The notes: a model not told the origin generated them from the letters alone. A DNA stretch of 64,000 bases from Mycolicibacterium vulneris (GCF_002104765.1 NZ_NCXM01000002.1:186001-250000), one strand, 5' to 3'. Counted from the first letter of the stretch, positions 20,277 through 29,749 are shown. Translations and numbers: made by a program.

Positions 20277-20606
20277 GTGACCGAGCTGAAGTTGCGAGCG
20301 GTGAAGGCGGGTGAGAAGGCGCCAGCGAAGCGGGCGCCCCGGAAGGTGGTCCCTAGGTCGGTTGTAGCTGCGGCGAGGAGTGGTAATCACCGTCAGTTGC
20401 TTGTAGCGCTGCGGAATCGGATCGCTCAAGCGATCGACGATCCGAAGGCCGCGGGTCCGGCGTTGGCGGCATTGATCAAACAGCAGCGAGACATCGCCGC
20501 AGAGATTGATGCGATTGATGCGGCTGCAAAGGCGAAGTCGGCCAAGCCGCCGAAGTCGGTAATCGCTGACACCCCGAATGAGGCATGGGACGAAGGAGCG
20601 ATCTGA
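20277..20606 (+). CDS. Terminase-small-subunit-like protein
   Basis: 109 aa from GTG at 20277. A basic N-terminus (AGEKAPAKRAPRKVVPRSVV) is followed by HRQLLVALRNRIAQAIDDPK and AALAALIKQQRDIAAEIDAI, the two-helix pattern (MRDRIAxxIDDP ... LxxQLRxIxxEIxxL) I associate with small terminase-type proteins of actinobacterial phages. If correct, this would direct DNA recognition for packaging. No large terminase is present. Ends 2 bases before the next ATG. Confidence 0.5.
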   Translation: MTELKLRAVKAGEKAPAKRAPRKVVPRSVVAAARSGNHRQLLVALRNRIAQAIDDPKAAGPALAALIKQQRDIAAEIDAIDAAAKAKSAKPPKSVIADTPNEAWDEGAI

Positions 20607-20607
20607 C

Positions 20608-20880
20608 ATGGAGGGCACTTACTGGCTCACCGTTTTACCGGAGACGTCGAAGCTGCGACCGCAGGTCAAGAAGGTGCTGTCGGGCGTCGATTCCGACGCG
20701 GTGATTCGGCCGACGATCGACACCAAGGCGCGCAGCGGTGCCGACAAAAAGGCGGGCCCCGGCGCCGAGTCCCAGATGCGGGGCGGGCTGGGCAAATTGC
20801 TTCGTATCGAGGGGCCTGCTCCACCGGCCAGAATGCGGGCGGCGAGATTCAACGCCGACATCGAGGGGGTCGACCCCTGA
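20608..20880 (+). CDS. Short protein resembling a tape-measure N-terminus
   Basis: 90 aa from the ATG at 20608 with GAAGGAG upstream. The opening YWLTVLPETSKLRPQVKKVL, then DAVIRPTIDTKARSGADKKA, resembles the first part of tape-measure proteins from some actinophages, which normally continue for 800 or more residues. Here the frame closes after 90 residues with no downstream remainder, so it is either a relic or a short helper that keeps only the N-terminal module. Recognition is tentative. Confidence 0.45.
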   Translation: MEGTYWLTVLPETSKLRPQVKKVLSGVDSDAVIRPTIDTKARSGADKKAGPGAESQMRGGLGKLLRIEGPAPPARMRAARFNADIEGVDP

Positions 20881-21164
20881 CGTCGGGGTGCCCCGTCACT
20901 CAGTCGGCACGGGCGTGTGCCAGCAGGGCGGCTAAGCCTGGCTCGATCTGTTCGTGCTGGAACCCGATGGCTTGTCGACGAAGTTCGCGTCGAGAACGGA
21001 GCGACGACGCGGCTCTTGGGTGCGTTGAGGCGCCAAGACAGGTGTCTCGCTTCTCTTGCTCTGAGGTTGACCGGATCATTTCGAGCCGCTCGAGACCGTA
21101 CAGTGGAACGATCTTGCTGCCGGTTCAACGGCCAGTCAGCCGCGAGAAGGAGGCTTCCACAGAG
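20881..21164 (+). promoter_or_regulatory. Leader before the methyltransferase operon
   Basis: 284 bases without a convincing gene. It begins with a compact hairpin overlapping the previous stop (TGACGTCGGGG and CCCCGTCA, 20878-20898). Near 21099 there is a TACAGT hexamer that could be a -10 element, and GAGAAGGAGG (about 21143-21152) is the ribosome-binding site of the methyltransferase. Confidence 0.35.
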
Positions 21165-23876
21165 ATGCCGAGGCTTAGTCTCAAGGCGGTCGAGGAGCGA
21201 GTCGCTCCACTCGGGAGTCGCGAATCGTATGACCGTGAGTTCATCTTCGATCTGCTGCTGGCCTATGGGAAACCGAAGGGCAACGTTACCCGCCTCCGGA
21301 ACGGGTCGATCAACGTCGCCGTCGATCCCAAGCATGAAGTCGCCCAGAAGAATGTCGTCTACTTCCGCGAAACTGTCGACGAACCCCTCGCCGACATTGA
21401 GGAACTACGTACTGCCCCAGCGGTAATCCGGTACAACCCGCGATTCGTAATCGTTACCGACTACCATGAGCTCGTCGCTGTAGACACGAAGACTGGCGAG
21501 AATAAGGTGTTCCCGCTTCGGGATATCGACAAGCACTTTACCTTTTTTCTGCCGTGGGCCGGGATGGAGAAGGCGCAATACACGTCCGAGGCGCACGCTG
21601 ACGTCAAAGCCGCCGAGCGGATGGGGAAGCTTTTCGACGCGTTGGTCACCGCAAACCCGGATCTGCTCAATCATCCGCACGGTCGGCACGCTTTGAACGT
21701 CTTCTTCACACGCCTACTGTTTTGTTATTTCGCCGACGACACAGGCATTTTCGATGACGGGCAGTTCTCATCCGCGGTGGGTTCGCACACCCACGTTGAC
21801 GGATCGGACGTCGCCGAGTTCTTGACTGATCTGTTCAACGCACTTGACACCGAGCGACCTGAGCACAAGCCGAGTTACCTGTCGGGATTTCCGTACGTCA
21901 ATGGCCGACTGTTTGAGGTTTCAGGCAGGCACGTTGTGCCCGCCTTCACCAAGTCAGCCAGGGATCTCCTATTGGATCTGGGTGCACTGAACTGGAGTGA
22001 GATCAACCCCGACATCTTCGGCTCGATGTTTCAGGCCATCGTTGTCCCCGGAAAGCGATCGGACCTGGGGCAGCACTACACGTCCGTGCCGAACATCCTC
22101 AAAACAATCGAGCCGCTGTTCCTCGACGGCCTTAAGGAGCAATTCGACGCCGGGTTTGAAAACGTCAAGAAGCTTGAGGTTCTGCTGGAACGGATCGGCC
22201 GGATCAAGGTTTTCGACCCCGCCTGCGGCTCAGGAAATTTCCTGGTCATCGCGTACAAAGAGCTGCGTCGGCTGGAACACGCGATCCTCGAACGCCTCGC
22301 CGACCTCAGTGTCAAACACCAGGTGCTTTACGCGGTGTCGAAAATTAACATCGAAAATTTCTACGGCATCGAGGTCGATGACTTCGCCGTCGAAGTCGCA
22401 ATCCTGTCGTTGTGGATCGCCAAGCATCAGATGAACCGCGAGTTTCAAGAAAAATTTGGCGTTGAGATCCCCCTGATCCCGCTCAAGGAGACCGGGCAGA
22501 TCCGCGCGGGCAACGCGACGCGGGTCGACTGGGACGGCGTATGCCCTAACGACGGACGTTCGGAGATCTATCTAATCAGCAACCCACCGTATGTGGGGTC
22601 GAGCATGCAGACCGATGAGCAGAAGGACGACTTTAACGCGGTATTCGGATCGCGATTTTTTTCAAAGAACCTCGACTACATTTCCCTATGGTTTATCAAG
22701 GGCGCTGCCTACATAGCAGGGACTCAAGCCCAGCTAGCATTCGTGACGACTAATTCAGTTGCGCAAGGCGAACACGTAAGCCTTCTGTTTCCCGCCCTGT
22801 TTGCGACAGGAGTTGAAATAGGTTTCGCGTACACTTCATTCAAATGGGAAAACAACGCGAAACGCAACGCTGGTGTCACGGTATCGGTGATCTCTCTGCG
22901 CAATCCTTCGAGTTCCCCGAAGTACATCTTCACTGACGGACTCCAGATCGAAGCCAAGAACATCAACGGCTACCTTGCAGATGCGGCGAACGTGATCGCT
23001 GGGAGGCAAATGAGGCCAATCTCCAAGTCTTTTCCGCCGATGGCTTTCGGATCGAAGCCCACCGACGGTGGAAACCTAATCCTCGAACCTAGCGAAGCAA
23101 AAATTCTGCTCAACGAGTTCCCCTCAGCCGGAGAAATCATCAAACGTTATGTCGGCGCAGCGGACTACATACAAGACACTGAGCGCTATTGTCTGTGGAT
23201 CACGGACGCGAACGCGGACGAGGCCGCGAGAATACCGCCAATCGCTGATCGCCTGCGTATGGTTACAGAGTTTCGACGCCGAAGTAAGGCGCAGAGCACT
23301 GTTGATTTTGCAGACCGCGCACATCGGTTCAAACAGGTCGCGTACAAACCTACGGATTCAATTATTGTCCCTAGGGTCTCGTCGGAGCGTCGTGAATACA
23401 TCCCCATGGGCTACCTCAATAAAGACACGGTCATCAATGACCAAGCATTTGCCGTGTACGACGCTGAGCCGTGGCTATTCGGGTTGTTGACGTCACGGAT
23501 GCATATGGTGTGGACTCGGGCTGTTGGCGGCAAACTGAAGACGGATTACCGTTATTCGAACACGATTGTCTACAACAATTTCCCGGTGCCGTCACTGTCT
23601 GATGCGGTAAAGGAGCGGCTGACGGTGGCTGCGTTACGGGTGTTGGATGTACGTGAATATCACTGCGAGAAGACCCTGGCCGAACTCTATGATCCGGACA
23701 ACATGCCTGCTGATCTGCGGGCTGCGCATGCCGAGGTTGATGCGCTCGTGGATTCGATTTACTCGGCACGTGGCTACGAGACCGACGAGGAGCGCTTGTC
23801 AGATTTATTCGCAAGGTATGAGGCGATGACCGCCGATGAACAGGCGGCGAAACCCGGCAAGGGGGCTAGGAAGTGA
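21165..23876 (+). CDS. MmeI-like (type IIG-type) adenine DNA methyltransferase, apparently without nuclease motif
   Basis: 903 aa from the ATG at 21165 (strong GAAGGAGG). SAM motif I is FDPACGSGNFLV (from residue 350) and catalytic motif IV is NPPY (473-476), so N6-adenine methylation is expected. FFTRLLFCYFADDTGIFDDG (upstream helical spacer) and DIFGSMFQAIVVPGKRSDLG are typical of the MmeI-like family, and the C-terminal 350 residues are a target-recognition region. I cannot find the D-X8-12-EXK nuclease motif in the N-terminus, where KGNVTRLRNGSINVAVDPKH stands instead. Its base composition is richer in A+T than the core. The stop overlaps the helicase start (GTGA). Confidence 0.85.
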   Translation: MPRLSLKAVEERVAPLGSRESYDREFIFDLLLAYGKPKGNVTRLRNGSINVAVDPKHEVAQKNVVYFRETVDEPLADIEELRTAPAVIRYNPRFVIVTDYHELVAVDTKTGENKVFPLRDIDKHFTFFLPWAGMEKAQYTSEAHADVKAAERMGKLFDALVTANPDLLNHPHGRHALNVFFTRLLFCYFADDTGIFDDGQFSSAVGSHTHVDGSDVAEFLTDLFNALDTERPEHKPSYLSGFPYVNGRLFEVSGRHVVPAFTKSARDLLLDLGALNWSEINPDIFGSMFQAIVVPGKRSDLGQHYTSVPNILKTIEPLFLDGLKEQFDAGFENVKKLEVLLERIGRIKVFDPACGSGNFLVIAYKELRRLEHAILERLADLSVKHQVLYAVSKINIENFYGIEVDDFAVEVAILSLWIAKHQMNREFQEKFGVEIPLIPLKETGQIRAGNATRVDWDGVCPNDGRSEIYLISNPPYVGSSMQTDEQKDDFNAVFGSRFFSKNLDYISLWFIKGAAYIAGTQAQLAFVTTNSVAQGEHVSLLFPALFATGVEIGFAYTSFKWENNAKRNAGVTVSVISLRNPSSSPKYIFTDGLQIEAKNINGYLADAANVIAGRQMRPISKSFPPMAFGSKPTDGGNLILEPSEAKILLNEFPSAGEIIKRYVGAADYIQDTERYCLWITDANADEAARIPPIADRLRMVTEFRRRSKAQSTVDFADRAHRFKQVAYKPTDSIIVPRVSSERREYIPMGYLNKDTVINDQAFAVYDAEPWLFGLLTSRMHMVWTRAVGGKLKTDYRYSNTIVYNNFPVPSLSDAVKERLTVAALRVLDVREYHCEKTLAELYDPDNMPADLRAAHAEVDALVDSIYSARGYETDEERLSDLFARYEAMTADEQAAKPGKGARK

Positions 23877-25846
23877 AGGGCACGGTAAACGTCGTTGATG
23901 TGATGTATGCGCAGACTGGTGCCTCAGTAAACACAGACGCGTCGGGGATGCGAGAGATGCAGCAGCGGGTGTTCGCCAAGCGGGATGCCCAGCATTTGTT
24001 GATCAAGGCGCCACCGGCATCCGGCAAGTCTCGGGCGTTAATGTTCGTCGGCCTGGACAAGCTCTACAACCAGGGCCGCAAGAAAGTCATAGTCGCAGTC
24101 CCGGAGCGCTCGATCGGGGGGTCGTTCGCCTCGACGAACCTAACCGCGCACGGATTTTTCGCCGACTGGGAGGTCAAACCGGAACGCAACCTGTGCACAC
24201 CAGGCTCATCCGCTGGGAAGGTCAATGCATTCATCGACTTCCTGCGCAGTTCTGATTCAATTCTCGTGTGCACACATGCGACATTGCGGTTCGCCTTCGA
24301 ACGCCTGGCCCCCGATGAGTTCAACGGCACGGTGTTGGCGATTGACGAGTTTCATCACGTGTCGGCGGATATCGAGGCCAGCCGCCTGGGTGCGTTGCTG
24401 CGCGATGTGATGGCTGGCTCGGACGTGCACATAGTAGCGATGACCGGGTCGTATTTTCGCGGAGATTCGGTGCCGGTACTCTCCGCCGAGGACGAGGCCC
24501 GATTCACTCCGGTCACGTTCAACTACTACGACCAGCTTAACGGTTACCAGTATCTAAAGTCGCTGGGCATAGGGCACCACTTCTATCAGGGCCGCTACAC
24601 GGAGGCGATTGGTCAAATCCTCGATCTGGACAAGAAAACGATCGTGCACATCCCCAACGTGAATTCGGGTGAGTCAACGAAGGACAAGATCGAAGAGGTC
24701 GGGTTCATTATCGACACGATTGGTGAGGTCATCGACACCGAGCCCGATACCGGGATCATCCGGATTCGCCGCAACGACACCGCGCAGGTGCTGCGCGTGG
24801 CTGATCTAGTCGACGACACCGACCTCAAGAAGCGTGCCGACACGCTGCATTACCTGTCGACCGTGGCCGCCAAAGAGCGTGACGGTGTGGATATCATCCT
24901 CGCGTTGGGCATGGCGAAGGAGGGTTTCGACTGGCCGTTCGCCGAGCACGCGTTAACCGTCGGGTATCGGGCATCGTTGACCGAGATTATTCAGATCATC
25001 GGGCGTGTGACCCGAGATAGCCCCTGTAAGACGCACGCGCAGTTCACCAACCTCCTCGCCGAGCCCGACGCTGAGCGGGGTGAGGTGACGGTGTCGGTGA
25101 ACAACATGCTCAAGGCGATCACTGCGTCGTTGCTAATGGAGCAGGTGCTTGCACCGAACTTCACTTTCAAAGCCAAGCGCGGCAATGATGACGCTCCCGA
25201 GCCGGGAACGATCAAGATCAAAGGCTTCAAAGAGCCTTCCAGTGAACGGGTTAAGCAGATCATCGAGACCGACCTCAATGATCTCAAAGCCAACATCCTG
25301 CAGGATGAAACGTTTGCCAAGGCTGCAGCCGGCAGTGTCGATCCGGAGACAACCAACAAGGTCCTGATCCCGAAGATCATCCGGGACCGCTACCCAGACC
25401 TGGATGATGATCAGGTCGAGGAGCTGCGTCAGCAGGTCGTCGTGGACTCGGTGATCAAAAACGGCGAGGTCAAGCAGGTCGGCGACAAACGATTCATCAA
25501 GATGGCCAGCACATTTGTCAACATCGACGACGTAAGCATCAACCTCATCGACTCCGTCAACCCGTTCCAGCGGGCGTTCGAAGTGATGTCGAAATCGGTG
25601 ACACCGTCGGTGCTGCGGATCATCTCCGATGCGATCACTGCCACCCGGGTGGAGATTAGCGAGGAGGAGGCGCTCGCATTGTTCCCGAAGATTCAGAATT
25701 GGGTGAAGGTCAACGGGCGCCGCCCGAACGTGCGCTCCGATGATCCCACCGAGAAGCGCTACGCCGAGGGTCTGCTATTCCTGCAACGCCTGAAGCAACA
25801 GCGGCTCGCCGAGATGCAAACAGCCGAGAGTGCAAATAGCTCATGA
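23873..25846 (+). CDS. Superfamily 2 DEAD/DEAH-type helicase
   Basis: 657 aa from GTG at 23873, overlapping the methyltransferase by 4 bases. Motif I APPASGKS (46-53), motif II DEFHH (158-162), motif III MTGSYFRG and motif VI QIIGRVTR (374-381) are present. This is the architecture of ResIII-type translocases in restriction and defence systems. The C-terminal 250 residues (after LMEQVLAPNFTFKAKRGND) are family-specific and may bind the partners. It probably moves on DNA to deliver the neighbouring nuclease candidate. Confidence 0.85.
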   Translation: MKGTVNVVDVMYAQTGASVNTDASGMREMQQRVFAKRDAQHLLIKAPPASGKSRALMFVGLDKLYNQGRKKVIVAVPERSIGGSFASTNLTAHGFFADWEVKPERNLCTPGSSAGKVNAFIDFLRSSDSILVCTHATLRFAFERLAPDEFNGTVLAIDEFHHVSADIEASRLGALLRDVMAGSDVHIVAMTGSYFRGDSVPVLSAEDEARFTPVTFNYYDQLNGYQYLKSLGIGHHFYQGRYTEAIGQILDLDKKTIVHIPNVNSGESTKDKIEEVGFIIDTIGEVIDTEPDTGIIRIRRNDTAQVLRVADLVDDTDLKKRADTLHYLSTVAAKERDGVDIILALGMAKEGFDWPFAEHALTVGYRASLTEIIQIIGRVTRDSPCKTHAQFTNLLAEPDAERGEVTVSVNNMLKAITASLLMEQVLAPNFTFKAKRGNDDAPEPGTIKIKGFKEPSSERVKQIIETDLNDLKANILQDETFAKAAAGSVDPETTNKVLIPKIIRDRYPDLDDDQVEELRQQVVVDSVIKNGEVKQVGDKRFIKMASTFVNIDDVSINLIDSVNPFQRAFEVMSKSVTPSVLRIISDAITATRVEISEEEALALFPKIQNWVKVNGRRPNVRSDDPTEKRYAEGLLFLQRLKQQRLAEMQTAESANSS

Positions 25847-27054
25847 GCGAGAACCACGACTTGCCCCCCGTGGCCGGTGACGCCGATATCCCGGGGATTC
25901 TCGATCCGTTCCAGCAATTGATCGACTCTGATGTCGAAGGCCTGCTGGACATGCCCGACAAGCCGCAGAAAGTTACCGCCGGCCAGCGGCTCGAACGGGC
26001 TTTCGGTGAGGTTGTGGAATTCCGGCGTGCTCATGGCCGGCCGCCAAGTTCGACTACGCGTGAAATCTCCGAACGCAAGCTCGGCGCACGTCTGGACGGC
26101 ATCCTTGCCGACGATAAGAAGATCCAGGCGCTGCAGCACCTCGACGAGTTCAGTCTGCTCAAGGTGCCTGAGGCGCCGAGCTCCATCGATGATCTTCTCG
26201 ACGCCGACCCACTCAATCTGCTTGGCGACGACACCGGCGTTCTGGACATGTCGGGGTTACCAGTCCGGAAGAAGCTTGCACCAGCCGACGACGTTGCCCA
26301 GCGGCGAAAAGCAATTGGGTTTGAGGAATTCGAACCACTGTTCAAGCAGAAGCATGTCGAGCTCGCTAACGGCTCGATGCGGTTGGTTCCGTTCCCCGGT
26401 GTGGAGTCGATCGTTGAGGGCCGCTTCTTTGTCCTCAACGGTGTGATGCTGTTCATTGCCGAGGTTGGTGAAACCCAACACAAGGTTGTCGGCGGCAAGC
26501 CAGAGAAGAAGCAGCGCCTCCGGGTAATTTTCGAGAACGGAACCGAGTCATCGATGTACCGGCAGTCGCTGTCGATACGGCTGCACGAACAAGACGGGCT
26601 CGCGGTTGGACGCTCAGAAATTAGCGCTTCTGAGATTGGTGATGCCGACGTCGAAAGTGGATTCATCTACGTGTTGCGCTCTCGAAGTGACGACCCGCAG
26701 ATCGTAGGAATTGCCGACCTGCACAAGATCGGGTTCTCACGCGGCCCCGTCGACAAGCGGATCAAGAACGCCGTGAAATCCCCGACGTACCTCATGGCCC
26801 CGGTGGAGGTCGTCGCGACCTACCGCGTCTACAACGTGCGGGCATCAGCGTTGGAGAACCTGCTGCACCGTATCTTCGCCGAGGCTCGTCTCGACCTAAC
26901 CCAAATCGACCGGCGAGGCCGCGACTACGACCCTTCTGAGTGGTTCGTGGTGCCGCGCAGCACCATCGATCAGGCGATCACATTGATAATGTCAGGCGAC
27001 ATCGTGCACTACCACTACGACACCGCTACACAGCGCATCGTCCCAAATGCCTAG
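25843..27054 (+). CDS. GIY-YIG/T5orf172-domain protein, likely nuclease of the system
   Basis: 403 aa, ATGA overlap with the helicase. The N-terminal about 260 residues are of unknown type (GQRLERAFGEVVEFRRAHGR resembles helicase-associated segments, and VPFPGVESIVEGRFFVLNGV starts a beta-rich part). The C-terminal 273-372 is a T5orf172/GIY-YIG domain: GFIYVL, LHKIGFSRG, the Arg in VDKRIKNA and the Glu in ASALENLLHRIF. Tyr, Arg and Glu positions of the fold are kept. Cleavage is inferred; T5orf172 domains are sometimes called only DNA-binding. Confidence 0.78.
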   Translation: MSENHDLPPVAGDADIPGILDPFQQLIDSDVEGLLDMPDKPQKVTAGQRLERAFGEVVEFRRAHGRPPSSTTREISERKLGARLDGILADDKKIQALQHLDEFSLLKVPEAPSSIDDLLDADPLNLLGDDTGVLDMSGLPVRKKLAPADDVAQRRKAIGFEEFEPLFKQKHVELANGSMRLVPFPGVESIVEGRFFVLNGVMLFIAEVGETQHKVVGGKPEKKQRLRVIFENGTESSMYRQSLSIRLHEQDGLAVGRSEISASEIGDADVESGFIYVLRSRSDDPQIVGIADLHKIGFSRGPVDKRIKNAVKSPTYLMAPVEVVATYRVYNVRASALENLLHRIFAEARLDLTQIDRRGRDYDPSEWFVVPRSTIDQAITLIMSGDIVHYHYDTATQRIVPNA

Positions 27055-27762
27055 CAATCCCAACGCACCCTGAAGTCGTCAACGGTCTCGTTCCTTTTGA
27101 AGCAAACTCACGCTATCTGTGGCAAGCCCGGATAAGACCTACTGATGGCTGCCCGCGGGCTGCCTCTGAAGCAGCGCATGGACGGCCCAGCTGAGCTAAC
27201 GACATTGGCCACGGCGGCAACTCCCAGGCTTGGGTATCCTGCCGGGTGGCGGCGAGCACGTCGAGCCGGTGACCGACGGCTTCATGCGCGTCTTTGGATC
27301 ACGGGTTTCGCGGTAGTCGTCGCGCCGGGTTAGCGCTTCCGTGACGGCCCCTATCCGATGGCTGATCTCACTTCTCGCCCCTCGTACTAGCAATGCCGAG
27401 AAGGCTATGCGTGCCCTACGGGAACAGAACTCCGTTTCTGGCATGGGATACACAGCCGCAGACCTGAACGGCCTCATGATGACCCGACGAGTAAGTGCGC
27501 GGAATACGGCGGTCTGGCTGAACCTGGCGATCGCAACCCGTATGCGGGCCGGTCGCTGGTCCTCACGAAGGTGTGGATGCGGGGCTACATGCGGATGCTG
27601 GCGTCCGTGTCAACAGTTCGCCGCCGGTGGTGCGATATCGGAATCCGCCCAACAGCGGTGAGTGTCGAGGTGACCCCCCGAAGCCGCGAGGTTATGAGGT
27701 CCATCTGTGATGACGGGGCCCGCCTAGGGGCGGTGAGTTGGTTCTACGCAATTGTCGGTGCG
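27055..27762. other. 708 bases with no recognisable gene
   Basis: Between the convergent methyltransferase operon and the two-gene minus-strand unit. Short frames on both strands lack protein-like composition and ribosome-binding sites. No inverted or direct repeat stands out. It may be decayed cargo or contain terminators that I cannot define. Confidence 0.4.
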
Positions 27763-28749
27763 TCAGCTCTCGTCGTTAATCTTTTCGACGTGGGTTGCCT
27801 CGTACGTCGTCTTTGTAACACCTGCATTCGACACTGATGTCTTCATCTCTGCCAGGATCCGCAACCGTGCGCCTGTAGCGATTCCGAAAGTCTGATCATG
27901 TGGCAAATTGGAGTGCTTTATGGGAACGGTTGAACCGTCAGACTTTTCGATGAGCCACTGTTGATTCTGCACTGTGCTCACAGTCAGGACGGTCCCTTCG
28001 ATCGCGACTGGCTGAACATCGAGACTCGACTGCTCGATCACCTTGGCAATGCGGTCGGCGGTCTGAGTATTTAAGCGGACTCGCCGAGTAGTCCGGTGTG
28101 GCTGTCTCCATTCCAGGTCAATGTCAAAGCCGTACTTGTGCAGACCTTTTGCGAAGTCCCTGGCGCAGGAGGCCGCGCGGGGACCGAGTTCGGTGATCGT
28201 TGACAGGAATGCTGAGTCCGTTGGATCTGGTGGAATCTCGAGGCCCGCGGCTATCAGGTCAATTGTTTTCGCAACTGCTTTGTCAACCTGTTGGTCATCG
28301 TCCTCGCTCTTTCTAAATAAGGACGCAAGGCCGTCTCTTGGGTGTACTTCCGCGACAGCCTGTACGCCCGGAGTCAACGTGAAGATCAGAGAGCCTTGAG
28401 TTGGAGCTCCGGCTATGAGAAGACGCGTGTTGTTGACGACTTGGGTGCTAGCTTGCCTTCCCAATTCGGTGTCGCCGGCATCCGAAGCTGCAACCGCAGT
28501 AGCTAATCTCTGGAAGTTATTGAGTGTGCGTGCCACCTCGAAGAGGGGTGCCGCCGAGCCCACTACGCCAGTCCCACTCAGTCTCAGCGACCCCGATGAC
28601 GGAAGAGTTCGTGCGACGGTTGTGTCAGCCAACAGCGACTCAAAGCTGAGGCGACCCAGGTCGTCTGCCGTTTGCCACACCGACAAGCCGGCAGACGCTT
28701 CTAGGAGTCGTCGCTCTAGGTCTTCAATGCTGTCTTCACTTGAAGCCAT
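27763..28749 (-). CDS. Unknown protein partnered with a nucleotidyltransferase-like gene
   Basis: 328 aa. It overlaps the upstream gene by 14 bases, so it is translated from the same message. No family recognised. The first about 220 residues look helical (IEDLERRLLEASAGLSVWQT) and the C-terminal 100 residues look beta-rich (TVLTVSTVQNQQWLIEKSDG), resembling a small barrel or SH3-like end. No signal peptide or membrane helix. The G+C content appears low relative to the core. It could be the partner or antitoxin of the upstream protein. Confidence 0.7.
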   Translation of the reverse strand: MASSEDSIEDLERRLLEASAGLSVWQTADDLGRLSFESLLADTTVARTLPSSGSLRLSGTGVVGSAAPLFEVARTLNNFQRLATAVAASDAGDTELGRQASTQVVNNTRLLIAGAPTQGSLIFTLTPGVQAVAEVHPRDGLASLFRKSEDDDQQVDKAVAKTIDLIAAGLEIPPDPTDSAFLSTITELGPRAASCARDFAKGLHKYGFDIDLEWRQPHRTTRRVRLNTQTADRIAKVIEQSSLDVQPVAIEGTVLTVSTVQNQQWLIEKSDGSTVPIKHSNLPHDQTFGIATGARLRILAEMKTSVSNAGVTKTTYEATHVEKINDES

Positions 28750-29284
28750 CGACGATCACCTCCAAGTACCCGCGCCGAGGCAGCGCATCTGTCCGAACCG
28801 CGGGCGCTCCCTTGGGTCCGGTTCTGATTCTGGACCAGAAGTCGTCCCAGTGACCACGGCCGCGCCAATATTCCCAGGTCACAGGGGTCGCGACGGAGGT
28901 ATCAGGGCAGCAATTCCATGGTACGACGAAAGTATCTACCCTGAGGCCGACAGTGTTCCGCACCGCGTCCTTCTGGGCGAACATCCCAATGACTTGGGCG
29001 CTGGCCGGCTGCAGGGCCGCGGTGTTCAGTTTCACGTCTTCGGCCCAGTAAACGCTGTCGATGTCGTCTGGCTCGTCTTTCGAGGTGAAGAAACTACCGC
29101 TGAGCCACACGGCGCAGATTTCGACGTGCTGTCGCAGTATGGTGGTCGCCTTTTGCCAGTCGCTCCAGACTTCGGCTCGGCGGTTGCTTTTCCCGTCGAC
29201 AAATCGAGCCTCGATTTCTCCTACGGTTGCTGGGAAACGGCCGACAGGCAGCAAGTTACTCGTCGCATCTAGCGGTGGTATCAA
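28736..29284 (-). CDS. DUF6932-like protein with nucleotidyltransferase motif
   Basis: 182 aa from TTG at 29284, chosen because AGGGGGG precedes it. It begins with IPPLDATSNLLPVGRFPATV; then VWLSGSFFTSKDEPDDIDSV gives the G-S (63-64) and D-X-D (74/76) signature of the polymerase-beta/MNT nucleotidyltransferase fold. This pattern matches the DUF6932 family as I recall it. Nucleotidyltransferase proteins of this kind occur in toxin-antitoxin and abortive-infection pairs; the activity here is inferred. It is the first gene of a two-gene unit. Confidence 0.7.
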   Translation of the reverse strand: MIPPLDATSNLLPVGRFPATVGEIEARFVDGKSNRRAEVWSDWQKATTILRQHVEICAVWLSGSFFTSKDEPDDIDSVYWAEDVKLNTAALQPASAQVIGMFAQKDAVRNTVGLRVDTFVVPWNCCPDTSVATPVTWEYWRGRGHWDDFWSRIRTGPKGAPAVRTDALPRRGYLEVIVDGFK

Positions 29285-29749
29285 AATCCCCCCTCGGATC
29301 CGCGTCGCGTGATCCGTCCAGACGATTCGGCTGGTACGAACTTACAGTCGGCGCGTCTTCACCGAGATTCGCTTCGGTCACAATTACCGATAGTTGCGAC
29401 GGAACTTCTACGGATCCACCGCCGGCCTCCTCACCGCCCGCGAACTTTCCGGCAACAAAATCCAGGTGGAGACGACGCCGAAGCAACGATCGTGGGCTAT
29501 GTGAACATCACCAGCTGTGGCAAAGTCCGACAGCACGCAAGCTAGCGACTGCTGCCGTGTTCGGACGGCGGGTTGGGACTGTGGCCGGCAACCGACCGGC
29601 GACGGTAGTCGCGGCCCAGGCCCGCTCACATCACTCCCAGAACGGTCGCGGCGGCGTCGAGCGCCTGGGCGACGCCGGCGAGCGCGCACAAATACCGAGG
29701 TGAGCATCCTGCCGGACTGTGGCTCGGGCGGGTAGGAATGCGCGGTCTG
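29285..29749. other. Non-coding right end of the element
   Basis: About 465 bases, with the promoter and ribosome-binding site of the minus-strand pair at its left end. Several short frames are open but overlap each other without coding character. I see no gene here. Confidence 0.4.

Noticed and set aside
27341..27661. 106-codon plus-strand frame in the gap after the GIY-YIG gene
   Set aside because: No ribosome-binding site, no family, and the second half is Cys/Arg-rich noise.
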